From contig QVRM01005655.1 of the NCBI GenBank assembly GCA_003439945.1, positions 279,795 through 343,794 of the forward strand: a DNA stretch of 64,000 bases, given 5' to 3'. This DNA comes from Dermanyssus gallinae (Eukaryota; Arthropoda; Arachnida; Mesostigmata; Dermanyssidae). The notes below the pieces were generated by a model that was given only the letters and a program-made list of their open reading frames with translations, was not told the origin of the DNA and did not search any database. Positions 50,485-64,000 of the stretch are shown one piece after another. How positions within the stretch are numbered: position 1 is the stretch's first letter; the number at the start of each line of letters is the position of its first letter. Made by a program: the position numbers and the translations under genes.

Positions 50485-51260
50485 GGCAGCAGTAAACTGG
50501 CTGGTAAACGAATGAACGGCCACCGCGATTTGATGGACAAACCGTCGAAAAGACATCGCAATCCGGAATAGGAGCTACGGAAAGGGGACCTGGTCCCCTT
50601 TGACAGGTACGCAGTATTCCATAGTTGCTGTTTCGTGTTGAATACAGTAGCAGTAGTAGTTGTAGTACGCCACTGGACGTTAGCGTCAGAACGCGGGCCC
50701 ATCAAAAGCAGATCATCATGGGAGACTTCCACGCGACATCTGTGCTTTGGGCAAGTAGGCACAAATTTTAGGGGACAATTGGTGATGGGGACGATTGGCT
50801 GAACGTAACCTTCTGGTGATGAGCACCTCAAAGGCTGCATTGACGTTCGTCCGCAGAAACCAGGAAGCCTTTATCAATTTACTGACTAGCGCCGCGAACA
50901 CAGCCTACTAGTGGATCCTCGAATACAGGAAAAACCTTAGTAATCACCGACGTATTACATTTACAGTGGAAAACTCAAAAGTACGGCTCTTGCCACTGGG
51001 GCTACGCGCCGAGATGGTCGGCTTGTAGAATAAGAAAAGAGAAGCTTAAATAGTTATAGGTTGTAACGAATCAAGAGACGCTTTAAAAAAAGGCTTAGAT
51101 CCGTCTAGAAGCATGCGAGAAGGCAACTCCGGCTTCAGCACACCTGTGGAAGAGCAACGCGGCGCCAAGGTACTGGTGGTCTCCTAAGGCGGCTGCTGTA
51201 CGAAGAGAGTGCTTTGGAGCCCGCGGGAAGGCCAAACACGCGAGAACGGAATTCTAATTG
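50485..51260 (+). pseudogene. Old R1-like element, rest of endonuclease and linker, then truncated
   Basis: The plus strand after the right duplication continues the interrupted endonuclease in broken frames. At 50712 onwards it reads IIMGDFHATSVLWAS, an endonuclease motif (G-D-F-x-A, then L-W). Near 51165 it reads YWWSPKAAAVRRECFGAR, the Trp-rich linker that precedes RT in R1 elements. No RT follows, so this element was truncated or deleted at about 51260. Confidence 0.75.
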
Positions 51261-51458
51261 TTTGGGCAATCTCCACGATACAGGGGCTGTATCCTGAAAG
51301 GGTATTTGCAAGTAGTTGCAATCGTTGTTAACTCAATTCTGTACCTTTCAGAACTTCGAATTACATTAGCGACTGGCTAGAATAGTCCCCCGATCTAAGT
51401 CTTATCGAACATATGTAAGAAGTACTGAAGTGATTCGTAAAAGCCAGAAGTCCAGTTT

Positions 51459-51460
<2 letters not shown>

Positions 51461-51512
<52 letters not shown>
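51461..51512. repeat. (TC)n(TA)n microsatellite
   Basis: TC repeats followed by TA, the reverse-strand equivalent of (TA)n(GA)n. Confidence 0.96.
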
Positions 51513-51516
<4 letters not shown>

Positions 51517-51720
51517 ATCTACTAAATTAAACATCCGTGTCGTAATATTAAAGATGGTACGTGGTCAACTTGGCACACATTCAGAATGCTCGTCGTTCGT
51601 CAGGCTTGATAAAAGCCGCTCAGCAGCCAGTGGCACAATAATCGCGATCGACACCTAGAAGGAGGCGAACTCATAAGCGCCTGTGCGACACTATTATCAT
51701 TACCCCCGAATGGAAGACGA

Positions 51721-51809
51721 TTCCACTCTTCATATATATATATATAAATAGAGAGAGAGAGATGTCTGTCAACGCCCAGTTAATGGTTTAGCTCGTTCTC
51801 TCTCTCTCC

Positions 51810-51845
<36 letters not shown>
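51721..51845. repeat. (TA)n(GA)n and (TC)n(TA)n in inverted arrangement
   Basis: TA-GAGAGAGA at 51731-51762 is followed by TCTCTCTC and TA at 51797-51845, so the two compound tracts face each other. Confidence 0.94.
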
Positions 51846-51847
<2 letters not shown>

Positions 51848-52986
51848 GAGCCTCAGGCAAACTGTCACGGGGAGAACAGGTAATATTCTGAAAAAGACGC
51901 TTATAATTATGCCTGCGATCAACATTGTTATGTGCATTACAATAGCAATCCGATTAGCAAATATATATCGACGTAATATCTATGTGCATGGCCGTCAACA
52001 AAGCTAAATTGTATATTACTATGTTTGTTCACCCTATGTTTAAGAACAACAAGCAACACACAGTAAAAATAATAAACAGGAAATATATAGGGTGACAAAT
52101 ACGAGGTCAGCTGGCAGGTCTAAGAACGCTCCCTTTTCTCTCGAGCAGAATAAGCATCTTCCTTCAGTGTGGTTTAGTGTTAATAGTTAGTAACTTTTAG
52201 CAAAATTTCTGAAGCTTTGCAAGGATATATACACAAAATAAAAAATACAAATATATGTACCTATGAAAACAAAAATATATTGGTAAAAAACCTTCGTATA
52301 TATGCTTACCCACACACGTACAAATATAGATAAGGACATGTACACCTACTTGAGTATGTTTTCATGTACATATATTTATATACATATAGTATGCATGCCG
52401 ATTTTAGGTATACCCGCATACAGATAATTAATAAATATTTAAATACGTGTTAACATATTTATCACATTTTCATATGCGCAATGCGCTACTATAATTCTAA
52501 GTTACTTGAGCACGAGGCTAAAATTATTTAGTCTTTTTTCAGTCTTCAGGCTTTGGTCGGGCGTTACCAACTGCCGCCAGTGAAATTGATATATGACATG
52601 CTATTTCAAGGGGTTTCCTGCACTTAAATATTAATGTTATTTTTCACAGATGAATGGCAAATGTTCTTTATAGTCTACGGTCAGAGCAATCAAACATAGC
52701 GCAGCGTAAAATCGATGTTAAATTTCCGAACATATTTTGCTGCATGACAAACGAAGCCTTCAGAGCAGCATTGCACTGGCTCGGTCAGCCGCAATTGCTA
52801 CACCGGGAGACTCGGGGGGTGATCAGTCCATTGACAGAAAAATCCGGCTGTTGATATCACACATTGGATGACTGCTCCTTTTTGATCAAACTAATGCTAT
52901 TTGTGTTGCCCCAAGTGCAGCCTCCTTGCACTTGAAAAAAAATCATTGAGTCGGGCTAGTACTTGCCTAACCTTCTTCTCTCTGTT

Positions 52987-52987
<1 letters not shown>

Positions 52988-53033
<46 letters not shown>
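52988..53033. repeat. (TA)n array
   Basis: About 45 bp of TA. Confidence 0.96.
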
Positions 53034-53861
53034 TATGCGAAGTGTATGTTTATATTTCCACATAAACATACGTATAAATATATGTATATTTATGCCTGTG
53101 AATATATATATATATGCACATATGCATTACTAAAAGCTAGCAGGTGTAAATCGTTCCGGAATGCTTACGATTTATTGAGTGTCTGTGGTGGGGTGACCGC
53201 TCAGGTGTTGTTGCGCGGCTGTCGTTTTCGGCTGACGTTTTGGTGGTACCGAAGGTCGAGGCGATATTAGCGGTTCGGGCAACAGGTAAACATTCCGACG
53301 GATGTTGCGGTGAAACGCTGAAGTCATCCATGGATCGAGGCGTCCATCCATGGATGGATGGATGGGTGCTTCTATGGAACAAAAAAAGGAAGACAAAGAA
53401 TCTCGCGTCATTCGACATCGACGACCGTCGCGTTTGTCAACGGTGCGCAGAGGGCGGAAGGCCGTTACTTTGCACCGCCGACCGATGCTCATTCGCCACA
53501 ACTGGCCTCTACTTTCCAGTACAGGCGGCCGCTGTTTTTAGCCGTTTAATCTAATCTCACGTTCATTGTAAATATGTGAGTATGTGAGGGAGAAACAACA
53601 GTAACAACAACAACATCAACATAAACAACTACGGCAACACCAACACGTATTACAACAGCGAAAACAGTAAAGTTAGGAAGGAATAAATGAGGCAAGTTTT
53701 AGCAGCTCTATGCTTTCCTAAACCGCGGTTCACAGATAATATAGTTGTATTTGGGTGCAACTGTGACCCTTCACCTGACATAGCATATTGCTCCAGGGTA
53801 TAAATCAATCTGTCGATACTTGTAATGAAGGTATTAAAGGACAAGTAAGTAAACTAAAATG

Positions 53862-53867
<6 letters not shown>

Positions 53868-53921
<54 letters not shown>

Positions 53922-53922
53922 T
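53868..53922. repeat. (TA)n(GA)n microsatellite
   Basis: TA followed by about 16 bp of GA. Confidence 0.96.
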
Positions 53923-53980
53923 TGCGATGTCTACCATATCGCATCTACTATTGGAGCAGGCCAACAAGCAGAGTATCACT

Positions 53981-54162
53981 AAAAAAATCCTTTCGGTGCT
54001 GAATCTCAGCCAAGATTTAACGTCCATGGAACTGCCTTTCGCATTGCTTCAAAGACGGACCCCCATAAATACAAATGTGCAACGATGGGGTTCGAACCCG
54101 CGCACCTATGTGTCTACTCCGATTACGAGGCGCAGACGCATGCCACCACTCCGCCGGGCTCG
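53981..54162 (-). repeat. tRNA-derived SINE, family A, copy 2, with target-site duplication
   Basis: Best-preserved copy. The minus strand shows a tRNA-like head with B-box GGGTTCGAACCCC (around 54088-54100) and the family body, and ends in a T run. Flanks 53964-53980 and 54163-54179 match at 16 of 17 positions (ACAAGCAGAGTATMACT), which is a target-site duplication. Confidence 0.88.
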
Positions 54163-54875
54163 ACAAGCAGAGTATAACTAGACTAGCGACGAGAGATGAA
54201 GAAAAGGGAGTTCTGCTGCATATTTGTTTGTCCCCCTTTCTCTATGTATATCATCTTCATTCTTTCTCGTTCTATCTGTTCTGTTTTGATGTTCCATCTT
54301 GGCTTCGCATGCTGTTGTAGCGGCTGCTGCTCGTCGAATTACCGTTACCGGTTTACATCCGCATTGTAGGAAACGCGAAGTGTGCAAGCAGATCCTCAGT
54401 GATCCAGTCAGTTGTGATAGTGGTTAAGAGCGGCAGAAGTTCTTCTGTTGTTGTCGTTGTTGTTGTTGTTGCTGGGTTGATCTCATCATCGGGGCTTCTT
54501 TCAGTGGGGTGACCTTGCCGGCCTTGGCACGGTACGCACAAACCCTACGTGAAGTTACAGGTCCCGTTGTACAGAAGCTATGCTACCGCACCGATGTCCA
54601 TATTGCGTCCGGTGTGCGCTGTTGCAAGTTGCCTACATTGATAACACTTCCGCGTTGCCGTCACGCAAAGCAAGTCGGAATACCGTGCTGAGGTAACGGG
54701 TAAACTTTGGGTAGCAGTATAGAAGTATTGTTCGTATAGTAGGTCATTTGAGTAGTAAAATATAAGGACCACTATGACAGGCGTGGCCATTACTTGTCAC
54801 TGTGTATCGGTGGAGGGATTCTAAGCATAACCGAACCTACCTGTCATTAGTTTTATGGCTTATGGTCATTTAAGT

Positions 54876-55053
54876 TGAGCCCGTTGGTGCATTCGTCTGC
54901 GCCTCGCCACCGGAAAAGGGCCACATAGATGTGCGGGTTAGAGCCCAATCGTTGCACATTTGTATTTATGGGCGTCCGTCTATGAAGCAATGCGAAAAGC
55001 AATCTCGTGGACAATAAATCTTGACTGAGGTTCAACCCGAAATGTATTTTTTA
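54876..55053 (+). repeat. tRNA-derived SINE, family A, copy 3
   Basis: Plus-strand copy, from GAGCCCGTTGGTGC through TTGCACATTTGTATTTATGG to a T-rich end. A possible 9-bp duplication GGCTTATGG occurs at 54857-54865 and 55054-55062. Confidence 0.82.
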
Positions 55054-55062
55054 GGCTTATGG

Positions 55063-58000
55063 CTCGTCATAGACTACTTACTATACGCGCTCGTTTCACT
55101 TCACTTCATACAAATACACCTGAACCGTTTCTAAGGTTTACGACTTTTTTTGTCTACAGAATACCTTGTCCGAGAAAAAGGCAAACTCAACAGAGTCGAG
55201 TGCACGTGCATTTCGTTTGCTTGAGATAGTTTTCTGTCCTGTCGACCGTTCGGCCCATAATGCTTTTCAAAAATCGGCTTGACATTTCTCGTTGCCCTTC
55301 AGATGTTCGTTTGGCCGTTCCCTCATGCAACCACCAATAGCACACACCCTATCCATGCATGTGTGTGCAAGCACATCTATACGAACGTGCATGCATGTAT
55401 AAACGTATGTTTGTATTTACAACAGTGTTACATAATTAACTGCATTATTAACATCTCTATTCGTGTTTTTCAACTGCTGGTGGACAATTATGCCTGCGGC
55501 CATTACGTATGTCCAGTATAGCTGGCTGGCTGTGTGCAGCTGCAGCTAAATTACATCCGTAATTATCATCTTCATCATCGTCATCATCATCATTACTACG
55601 AGATGGATCATGCGGTGGAATGTGACCCGGCGGCTGCCACTTCGTCTGCTAGTTTCAGATGATGGCGGTCTTCATGGGGGTCACCGATGGCAACCGCCCG
55701 TTTTTGACCGACCTGTCCAGAAATGCCGGGCGCCGGCGTCGATCGGACAACCAGACAACAAGACAAGACAAGACAGGCAAGCAACAAGCGGCATCCCGCC
55801 CCGGATCAATATCGAACCACAGTTGTTGCTCGACCACCGACCCGATGAATGAACACGCGGATGCCCGCACCGTATATGGACGACGTGTCGCATCCATTCG
55901 TTTGTTAGTTTTCTGGAAGTCTTTTCTTGACATGTGCACATCGGCCTATGTGTCGGCCGGTCAGTTTGTCCGGCAAATTATGACGCCGTCGGCTGAGGTG
56001 TGATTCTCCGATGATTATCCATGGATGGCGGCGACGAGGTCTGCCGTACACCGACGGACCGTAGTCTCCCTGCCATGATGAGGCTGTTTGCTTTACACCT
56101 TGTCAGCGGCGGAGAGCCCAAAACAGCCGAAAATCAAAGCCGAAATCTCTCTATGCTGTCCAGCGGCTTGCCGTAATCACAATAAAATATCGTCAGATTC
56201 AGCCACCGATACATTACCGCGAGAGACGACAGGAAATACCTGTAGCTATTATTTATGCGCACTTCATTCGACAAAAAGATTGCATCATAGCTCACATTTG
56301 ACTTTATTATTACATCACCTTTCGGTATTGTTGAATATGTGACTTTTGGCATACCGTGTATTCATAGTATTAAAGTCATATAAAAACGTCAGGCAGGCAT
56401 ATCATGTCAAAACATAACACTAAAAGTGTCTTGTAAAATGTTTCTGTTAGCCATCCGGTGGCATTGTGCAACGAAATAGCCAGCAGCCAACAATGAGTTC
56501 TCAGTGGTGGACACGCTCGTGTTCGTTGGCGGCTCGTTACCTTTAAGCTGACTACAGCCCACAATAGATAGAGACCAGGATTTGCTTAACAGCCTTGCGT
56601 AGCGCAGCTACAAGGGGCGTATCAACCATGGTTTGGGGCGCATTGTTCTTAAGTAAGACATCCATAATTGTAGAGGTCCCGCAAGTCCCGCACGGTTCTC
56701 ATGGAGGAAGGGCTGTTGGTGATTGAACTCCATTTTTATGTACGACGATACCGGGCTGCATACCGTTCAACTAGCAGAGCGACAAGTTTAAGCCGGCACT
56801 CCAGCTCTAACAAAATTTCCGAACAAATGTATATTCATGATCTTATTCATGACTAAAATTCCAATTCATCAATTAGTTGATGAGGTAATTGTGTCAATAC
56901 CAAGTTGCATGGCGGCCGTTATTAGGGTACGCGGAGGCAAAACAAACAATTAAATTTGATTTTAAATTTAATGCTATTAATTATAAAATTTTAAGTTAAA
57001 ATAAAATATTCGACCATACATTTTCTCCCGAAGACTGTATTCCTTACTTTTCATTGCAGTCATATATTGTTACCATCGCTTTTGTATTGCATGGTGGGCG
57101 TCTACACCCGCCGTTTGTTATACTGTTCCTTATCGGCCTTTTTAGGTATTTTAAGTTTGTCAAAAGCTGAACGTATTTTTGCTGCAATTTAGGAATTTTG
57201 ATTCACGCATCAATTTCAACACAACAACGTTTCAGCGGATATGTCGAAAGAAGTTTTTGTCAAACCCTGGTCGAATCATTAAAGAAGTTGCATTAACCCC
57301 AGCCACGTATTTCCACAGTACTCGTGCCGGCAACTTCATGTAAGTCGCTAAATCTGCATGATTTACGGCACATGTCTGGCGGTCGGCGTACTGTGCGGTC
57401 AGAATTACGGTGCAACGACAGAGTTTCAGCAATATTCGAACTGACCGAAACTGATTCGCAATGTGGAAGGCGCTCACCGTGACTCACTCCAACAATTGGA
57501 GGTCTACCATCGTAAGGAGCTCTGGGCTGGGCTGGGTGCCAGTGACCGACAATTTCATACCATCCGCAACATCGTGGCCGTTCTCGCCAGCCGTTACCGT
57601 TCTCATCTTAATTACATGGACAGTAGATGAACAGTATCGTCACAAATTTCGCTGATGCTGAGTTAAAAACAGATGACTCTTACATTTTTTTTTATTGCGC
57701 TTGGCTTAAGTGGCCTTGGTACGCATTACGACGAATTTAAAATTTATCCCCCTCTACATTCTTTAAGGAAGTAACTTATTAACCGACCTGCTTGAATGAC
57801 TCGCGGATGTGTCTAATAGAGATTCGAATTTTGTCTAGTCTCTAGTCTGCAGTATATAAAACATATAAAATCTATCGGCAAATAAGCTGCATTATCTGGT
57901 CGCTGAAAGAGGTCCTATCTGAGTACATCTGGTTTATGTTCACGTTCTCCAGTTTTTTTGACAACCTCTCGAAATTAGGTAAACTTATCTCATGTATAAA

Positions 58001-58414
58001 TTATTTCATAAATTAGTCTCTATATAACAATATACTAGCACATGAGAACGTGTGCGCTATTATACACAGTAGCAAACTATAACAGAGGACTAGGCAAAGT
58101 ATACGGATTAGAGTGAACATTATTTCTTAGTGCAAATGCTCTTTTTAATCGAGTGATCGTATGCATTTGTCAATATCTGTTAATAATAAATTGTATAATA
58201 ATAATATTTATGCATACTTGCCAGTTAGGCAATTCAGTCGAATGGTATTATCAGACAATTTGAGTATTGCTTCTTAGAATTCCAAGTGCCCGCGTAACCC
58301 TTGACCTCAAATTGGTTCAGAACTTGTGTAGATTTTCTAAATTACTCATTAGGTAACTGACATTATTAGAGCAATTCTGGTCGCTGGTCTGTTTCGTCCT
58401 AGCCTAGAATAACA
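55063..58414. other. No gene seen
   Basis: Contains a GC-rich block at 55600-56080 with multiple short frames but no convincing splice-bounded exon. The remainder is AT-rich. Confidence 0.4.
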
Positions 58415-58672
58415 TCTTTAAGAAAGTTCTTTTTAATTCTAGACCATCCTTCGTCACCTAATTACTTGGAACTCATCATAAAACATATGTTTAATGCGCC
58501 AGGGGCCGTACATGTTGAAATATCTACGGTTTCCCCAACAATCTCCCGAATGACCGCTAATACTTAACGGCATGATTTATCATCTATTCTCAAGGAGAAT
58601 TCTATCAACAACAGAGATCGAACCGACGACAACCTGGTAAATGACAACCATGACTAGCGTTCTAGTCTAGGA
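58415..58672 (-). repeat. tRNA-derived SINE, family B (minus)
   Basis: Carries TTCTAGACCATCCTTCGTCA, ATCTACGGTTTCCCCAACAA and the head ACAACCATGACTAGCG. It is abutted by a family A SINE. Confidence 0.75.
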
Positions 58673-58689
58673 GTACATACCCATCGATT

Positions 58690-58856
58690 CAAAAAATACT
58701 TTCTGGGCTGACTCTCAGCCAAGATTTAACGTCCATGAGACTGCTTTTCGCATTGCTTCACAGACGGACCTACATAAATACAAATCGGTGCAACGATGGA
58801 GCTTGAACCCGCGCGGTCGCGAGACGCAGACGAATACACCACGCCGCCGGGCCCGA
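58690..58856 (-). repeat. tRNA-derived SINE, family A, copy 4
   Basis: Minus-strand copy next to a family B SINE. It shares GGGCTGACTCTCAGCCAAGA and the B-box region, with a small deletion in the tRNA-like part. Confidence 0.8.
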
Positions 58857-59386
58857 TACATACCCCTAGACTACGCCGCCTCAACTAACGTCGTCCGAAC
58901 CTGACGGGACAATGTTTCAATAGTATTTCGCACAGTACTGTTAAGGGAGCGGAGTGTTTCGGGTCCAATATAGCCAAAGGAAAAATGCCCTTCTTGAAAA
59001 ACCTCCAAGTCTCGGACGGAAGTCCTGCTCTCCTTACGAAATCCTGTGAATGGTGCACCGACGTAAACGAACTTCCCGGTTAATTGGCCAGCAACACCGT
59101 TTCCGCTTGTTCCATATATAAAAGTCTACAATGCGTCGACCATGGAATACGCATACGAGTCAGCCACGTAATTATATTTGCCCCAGAAATGTCCGTTCAA
59201 TATATCGTCAGCGATAATGAATTGTGTAGAGTAGGTATACTGCATATGCAGGAGTGGAATCATGGCTGGTTGTCAGCACCATAAATGGACTTCCGGACAG
59301 GCCGAGATCACTTCAGAAGTGTGCCCCGAACAGACGCCGTGTTTCCACGCTGTATGTCATCATCCAGACATTATTTAAAAAAGACG

Positions 59387-59445
59387 AACAATAACCAGGG
59401 ATTGCTGAGCAGTAATTAGTAATGCAATGCTTCGAGGAAGTAACG

Positions 59446-59483
<38 letters not shown>

Positions 59484-59960
59484 GCAGCGTCCACACATTC
59501 ACGCGTACTGTACCCAGTTACACCACGACGACGGCGTCGTGATCTGCATTGCGGTCAATACGGTCACAAAGCTAGGACAATGCAATGGGATACAGGGAAT
59601 CCCATTCGAAGCGGGCACAAATGACGGCGTAGTCTGCTACCGCCCTAGTTGAACGAGGGCCAAATACTGCCACAATGGCACCTGCTTGCCGCCAGTTGTT
59701 TACCGCGACCAGTTGCCCTTACTCGAAACCCAGGAATAAAAGAACTGCACAAGAACTGAATGTTAGTCAACTTGAGTTACGCGTGCCACAATTGTTCAGG
59801 TCGAGTGCCATTGTTATATCGACTGCAAGATTATTGTTAATATGTGCTCCAAGTCCGCCAGCCAGTGGAGCAGTAACAGTACTACTCGCGTTGCTAACCA
59901 GACAATAGCCACCAACAACACTAAACAGGGATTGCTGAGCAGTAACTAGTAATGCGATAC
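59387..59960. repeat. Direct repeats of about 36 bp, 530 bp apart
   Basis: CAGGGATTGCTGAGCAGTAA plus a further 16 bp occurs at 59396 and 59926 with two or three differences. They flank the zinc-knuckle fragment. Confidence 0.88.
59440..59915 (+). pseudogene. LINE ORF1-like zinc-knuckle fragment
   Basis: The plus strand reads RDLHCGQYGHKARTMQWDTG and RSGHK, resembling degenerate CCHC knuckles (C-G-x-x-G-H-x-A-R). It is flanked by a 36-bp direct repeat (59396 and 59926 onwards). Everything else is broken. Family assignment is tentative. Confidence 0.4.
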
Positions 59961-59967
59961 TAGCGCG

Positions 59968-62194
<2,227 letters not shown>

Positions 62195-62637
62195 AGAGCC
62201 TCCCAGAATTTGTCTAACAAATTTTGGAATCTGGTACAACTAAGCGAAAAAAAAAATTTTTCAATGAAGGCGGAGATCTCTTATTTTGGAGTAAGAACGA
62301 AATTTCCCAAAGTGGAGGGATTAGGCTTTTTATTCTGACATATCTTCAGGTATGGCGTAAATAAATCTGCGATTGGGAGAGCCCCAGTCATCCTACCGAC
62401 AAGCCAATCATACCTGCGTCTTTGAAGGAAAAATTTGAATTGCATTTCCCGTTAGCTCAAAACAGAAGAAATGTTGTATTCAATTTCATTCTCAAAAATT
62501 CTTTTTTTTGTTATTTTTCTATTTTGGATTCTACGCTCAATTGCCCATTTTAGAAGACATTTTCGCCCCTTGTTCTATAGAGTTTTTTTTCGCGAGTAGT
62601 AATAGATTCTGAAGTTTGTTAGGAATGCTTGGAGGCC

Positions 62638-62674
<37 letters not shown>

Positions 62675-62679
62675 GTGAC

Positions 62680-63130
62680 GACACAAGGTGAACGTACCTG
62701 CTAACCAGGCCTGCTTGTTTTGGCCGCGTTGGGCTCTGGCCTCTTTGTCTTACGGTATTCTCCATCATGTCGTGCGCTGCCATCTCCGTCTCGTCCATCA
62801 TAGGGGTTATCCCCACAGCGCCGTAACCGCCTCCCTGCAGTCTGTCTGCATTCCTGTGGATTTCCTGAAAGCAACTACCACCTTCTTTCCAGCGCCCTCT
62901 GTGTTCTCATTTAAGTGTAGTATAAAGTAACCGTATTTGCTCTTGATGACTCCTCGAATTGTCACATCCCCCCTCCCTCTTGGTCTATCTGAGTTCTGAC
63001 CCCCTTGAGTGTTTCCGCAAAGGTATTATGCTTCCCCACCCTGACTCGGATGGTAGCCCTGATGCTTGCTCTATCTCCATCGGGCAGGGCTCTTTCGCCT
63101 TTCCCATCTAGCAGTAGACCGCGAGGTTGG
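62680..63130 (-). pseudogene. LINE ORF1 (gag-like) core fragment
   Basis: The minus strand gives, in shifting frames, IRVRVGKHNTFAETLKGVRT, then VTIRGVIKSKYGYFILHLNE, KKVVVAFRKSTGMQ and a basic tail. This pattern (A-E-T-L-K-x-V-R, then I-R-x-x-x-K-x-x-x-G) is typical of the gag-like ORF1 of R1/I-group LINEs. At least two frame changes are present. Confidence 0.65.
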
Positions 63131-63146
63131 AAGTGGGTAATAAAAT

Positions 63147-63206
63147 GTTACTGGACAACGCAGTTGTTGGGTATTAAAGGTCTGCTACAGCTTGCTAGCT
63201 AAAGAA
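63147..63206. repeat. Dispersed repeat, copy 2
   Basis: Matches 61517-61576 with a few differences. It lies between two LINE ORF1 fragments, so it is probably part of that element. Confidence 0.88.
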
Positions 63207-63334
63207 TATAAAAAAATTAGTCTCAGGAAGTGCATGCCTTGCCCCACTGAGGTGGGTGATGATCTCGGGTAGACTTTATTTTCTGCCAGAATTGTGATTT
63301 TGACGGTAAATAAGACACCAGATCACATGCTCTA

Positions 63335-63490
63335 GGGCCTCTGCGGAAGTTTATTTGCAAAGTTTTAATGTATGTGTCCACCTATGTTACATACATAGCA
63401 CTTACATTGGCCGCGGAGCCCTTGCGAAGTATCCTTGTCCTCCGCATTTGAAGCGAGGTTGGATTGGTCGAGCCTGGCGGGTGCATCCCT
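63335..63490 (-). pseudogene. LINE ORF1 zinc-knuckle fragment
   Basis: The minus strand reads PRFKCGGQGYFARAPRP and, in another frame, QCKCYVCNIGGHIH. These look like two adjacent CCHC knuckles. In element order they should follow the ORF1 core, but here they precede it on the minus strand, implying rearrangement or two elements. Confidence 0.55.
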
Positions 63491-63858
63491 ATTATATATA
63501 TACATATATGCAAAGCGTTCTTGAAATAGGTCGCCACATTTTAAGGTATGGAAGGACTTGTTCAAATTATTTTTAGATGGCATGTGAGGAACGGAAATGT
63601 CTTTTTTTCGGAGTGAGAGTGAAGTCTCTAACATCTGTTATATTATTGTGGATGCTCAAACATCACTTCACAAAATGTTCCATAGCGGGTGAAGAAAGAG
63701 CCAGGCAGACCTTCGTGTTCGGCAAAAAATGTGGCTTCACCTGAAACATCGTCGTGCTGGCCACAAGCCGGTAAACTTGTGAGGACCGCACTCAGGACAA
63801 GAGTAAAACTAGTTTAACTGATATTTTATTGGTAATGGTCAAATATCAGCTACTACTG

Positions 63859-63999
63859 CTACGAAATTTCGGACATCCGTTCCTCCGGTAATGTAAGCGA
63901 CTCCACTACCGTCACTGCATTTTCACGTTGAACTTCCACTTTCCGCTTTCCGAGCTCCTTCAGAAACCTAAGGGTCTTTTCACCTATTGGCTCTAACGT
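63859..63999 (-). CDS. Partial open frame at right edge (unresolved)
   Basis: Open from the window edge to TAG at 63859-63861, encoding about 46 residues that include EPIGEKTLRFLKELGKRK. The Leu/Lys-rich segment resembles the L-K-x-L-G-R-R block of the LINE C-terminal domain seen at 27.4 kb, but the rest does not match. It could instead be the last exon of a host gene beyond the window. Confidence 0.3.
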   Translation of the reverse strand, partial: TLEPIGEKTLRFLKELGKRKVEVQRENAVTVVESLTLPEERMSEIS

Positions 64000-64000
64000 T

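Larger units (their letters stand above)
51513..53867. other. No gene seen
   Basis: AT-rich with microsatellites. A GC-richer block at 53150-53560, open in several frames on both strands, has no recognisable protein and may be a regulatory or decayed repeat region. Confidence 0.4.

Overview
The window is eukaryotic nuclear DNA, almost certainly from an arthropod. The evidence is GT-AG spliced exons, an exon set encoding a Rebers-Riddiford (RR, chitin-binding type 4) cuticle protein, R1-type non-LTR retrotransposons, a mariner relic, tRNA-derived SINEs, and a very high density of (TA)n microsatellites. The cuticle protein looks chelicerate-like, so a parasitiform mite or tick is my best guess, but this is inference. 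There are no operons, ribosome binding sites or CRISPR arrays.

Left half (1-34.6 kb). One minus-strand cuticle-protein gene appears to occupy this whole region. I reconstruct seven exons by splice sites and reading phase: 34428-34454 (start codon and first half of the signal peptide), 12664-12798 (rest of the signal peptide), 4955-5176 and 3506-3651 (the two halves of the RR domain), 2734-3120 (Pro-rich), 664-908, and 67-362. The last one ends in a consensus donor, so the gene runs off the left edge. Its introns (up to about 21.6 kb) hold dozens of (TA)n arrays, several long inverted repeats, a mariner transposase relic (about 19.9-20.5 kb), tandem R1-like 3' ends (24.4-25.4 kb), C-terminal fragments of another LINE family (25.4-26.1 and 27.2-27.5 kb), and SINEs.

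Right half (34.6-64 kb). A GC-rich, low-complexity stretch lies upstream of the cuticle first exon. Two plus-strand copies of an unrecognised Cys/His-rich protein exon follow (37.5-37.9 and 43.3-43.8 kb). Each has its own AATAAA signal, and one copy looks degraded. A tandemly duplicated SINE lies between them.

From 45.7 to 51.3 kb there is a nested retrotransposon. An old plus-strand R1-like element (ORF1 and the endonuclease start of ORF2) is interrupted by a younger minus-strand R1-type LINE at 47832-50470. The insertion is bounded by a 14-bp target-site duplication and a 3' poly(A). The remainder to 64 kb is mostly non-coding: SINE copies, LINE ORF1 zinc-knuckle fragments at 59.5 and 62.7-63.5 kb, and more (TA)n tracts.

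The only host genes I can support are the cuticle gene and the Cys/His-rich pair. Most long open frames here are artefacts of microsatellites ((TA)n read as Ile-Tyr, (CAA)n read as poly-Gln, poly-Cys, poly-Val and similar).
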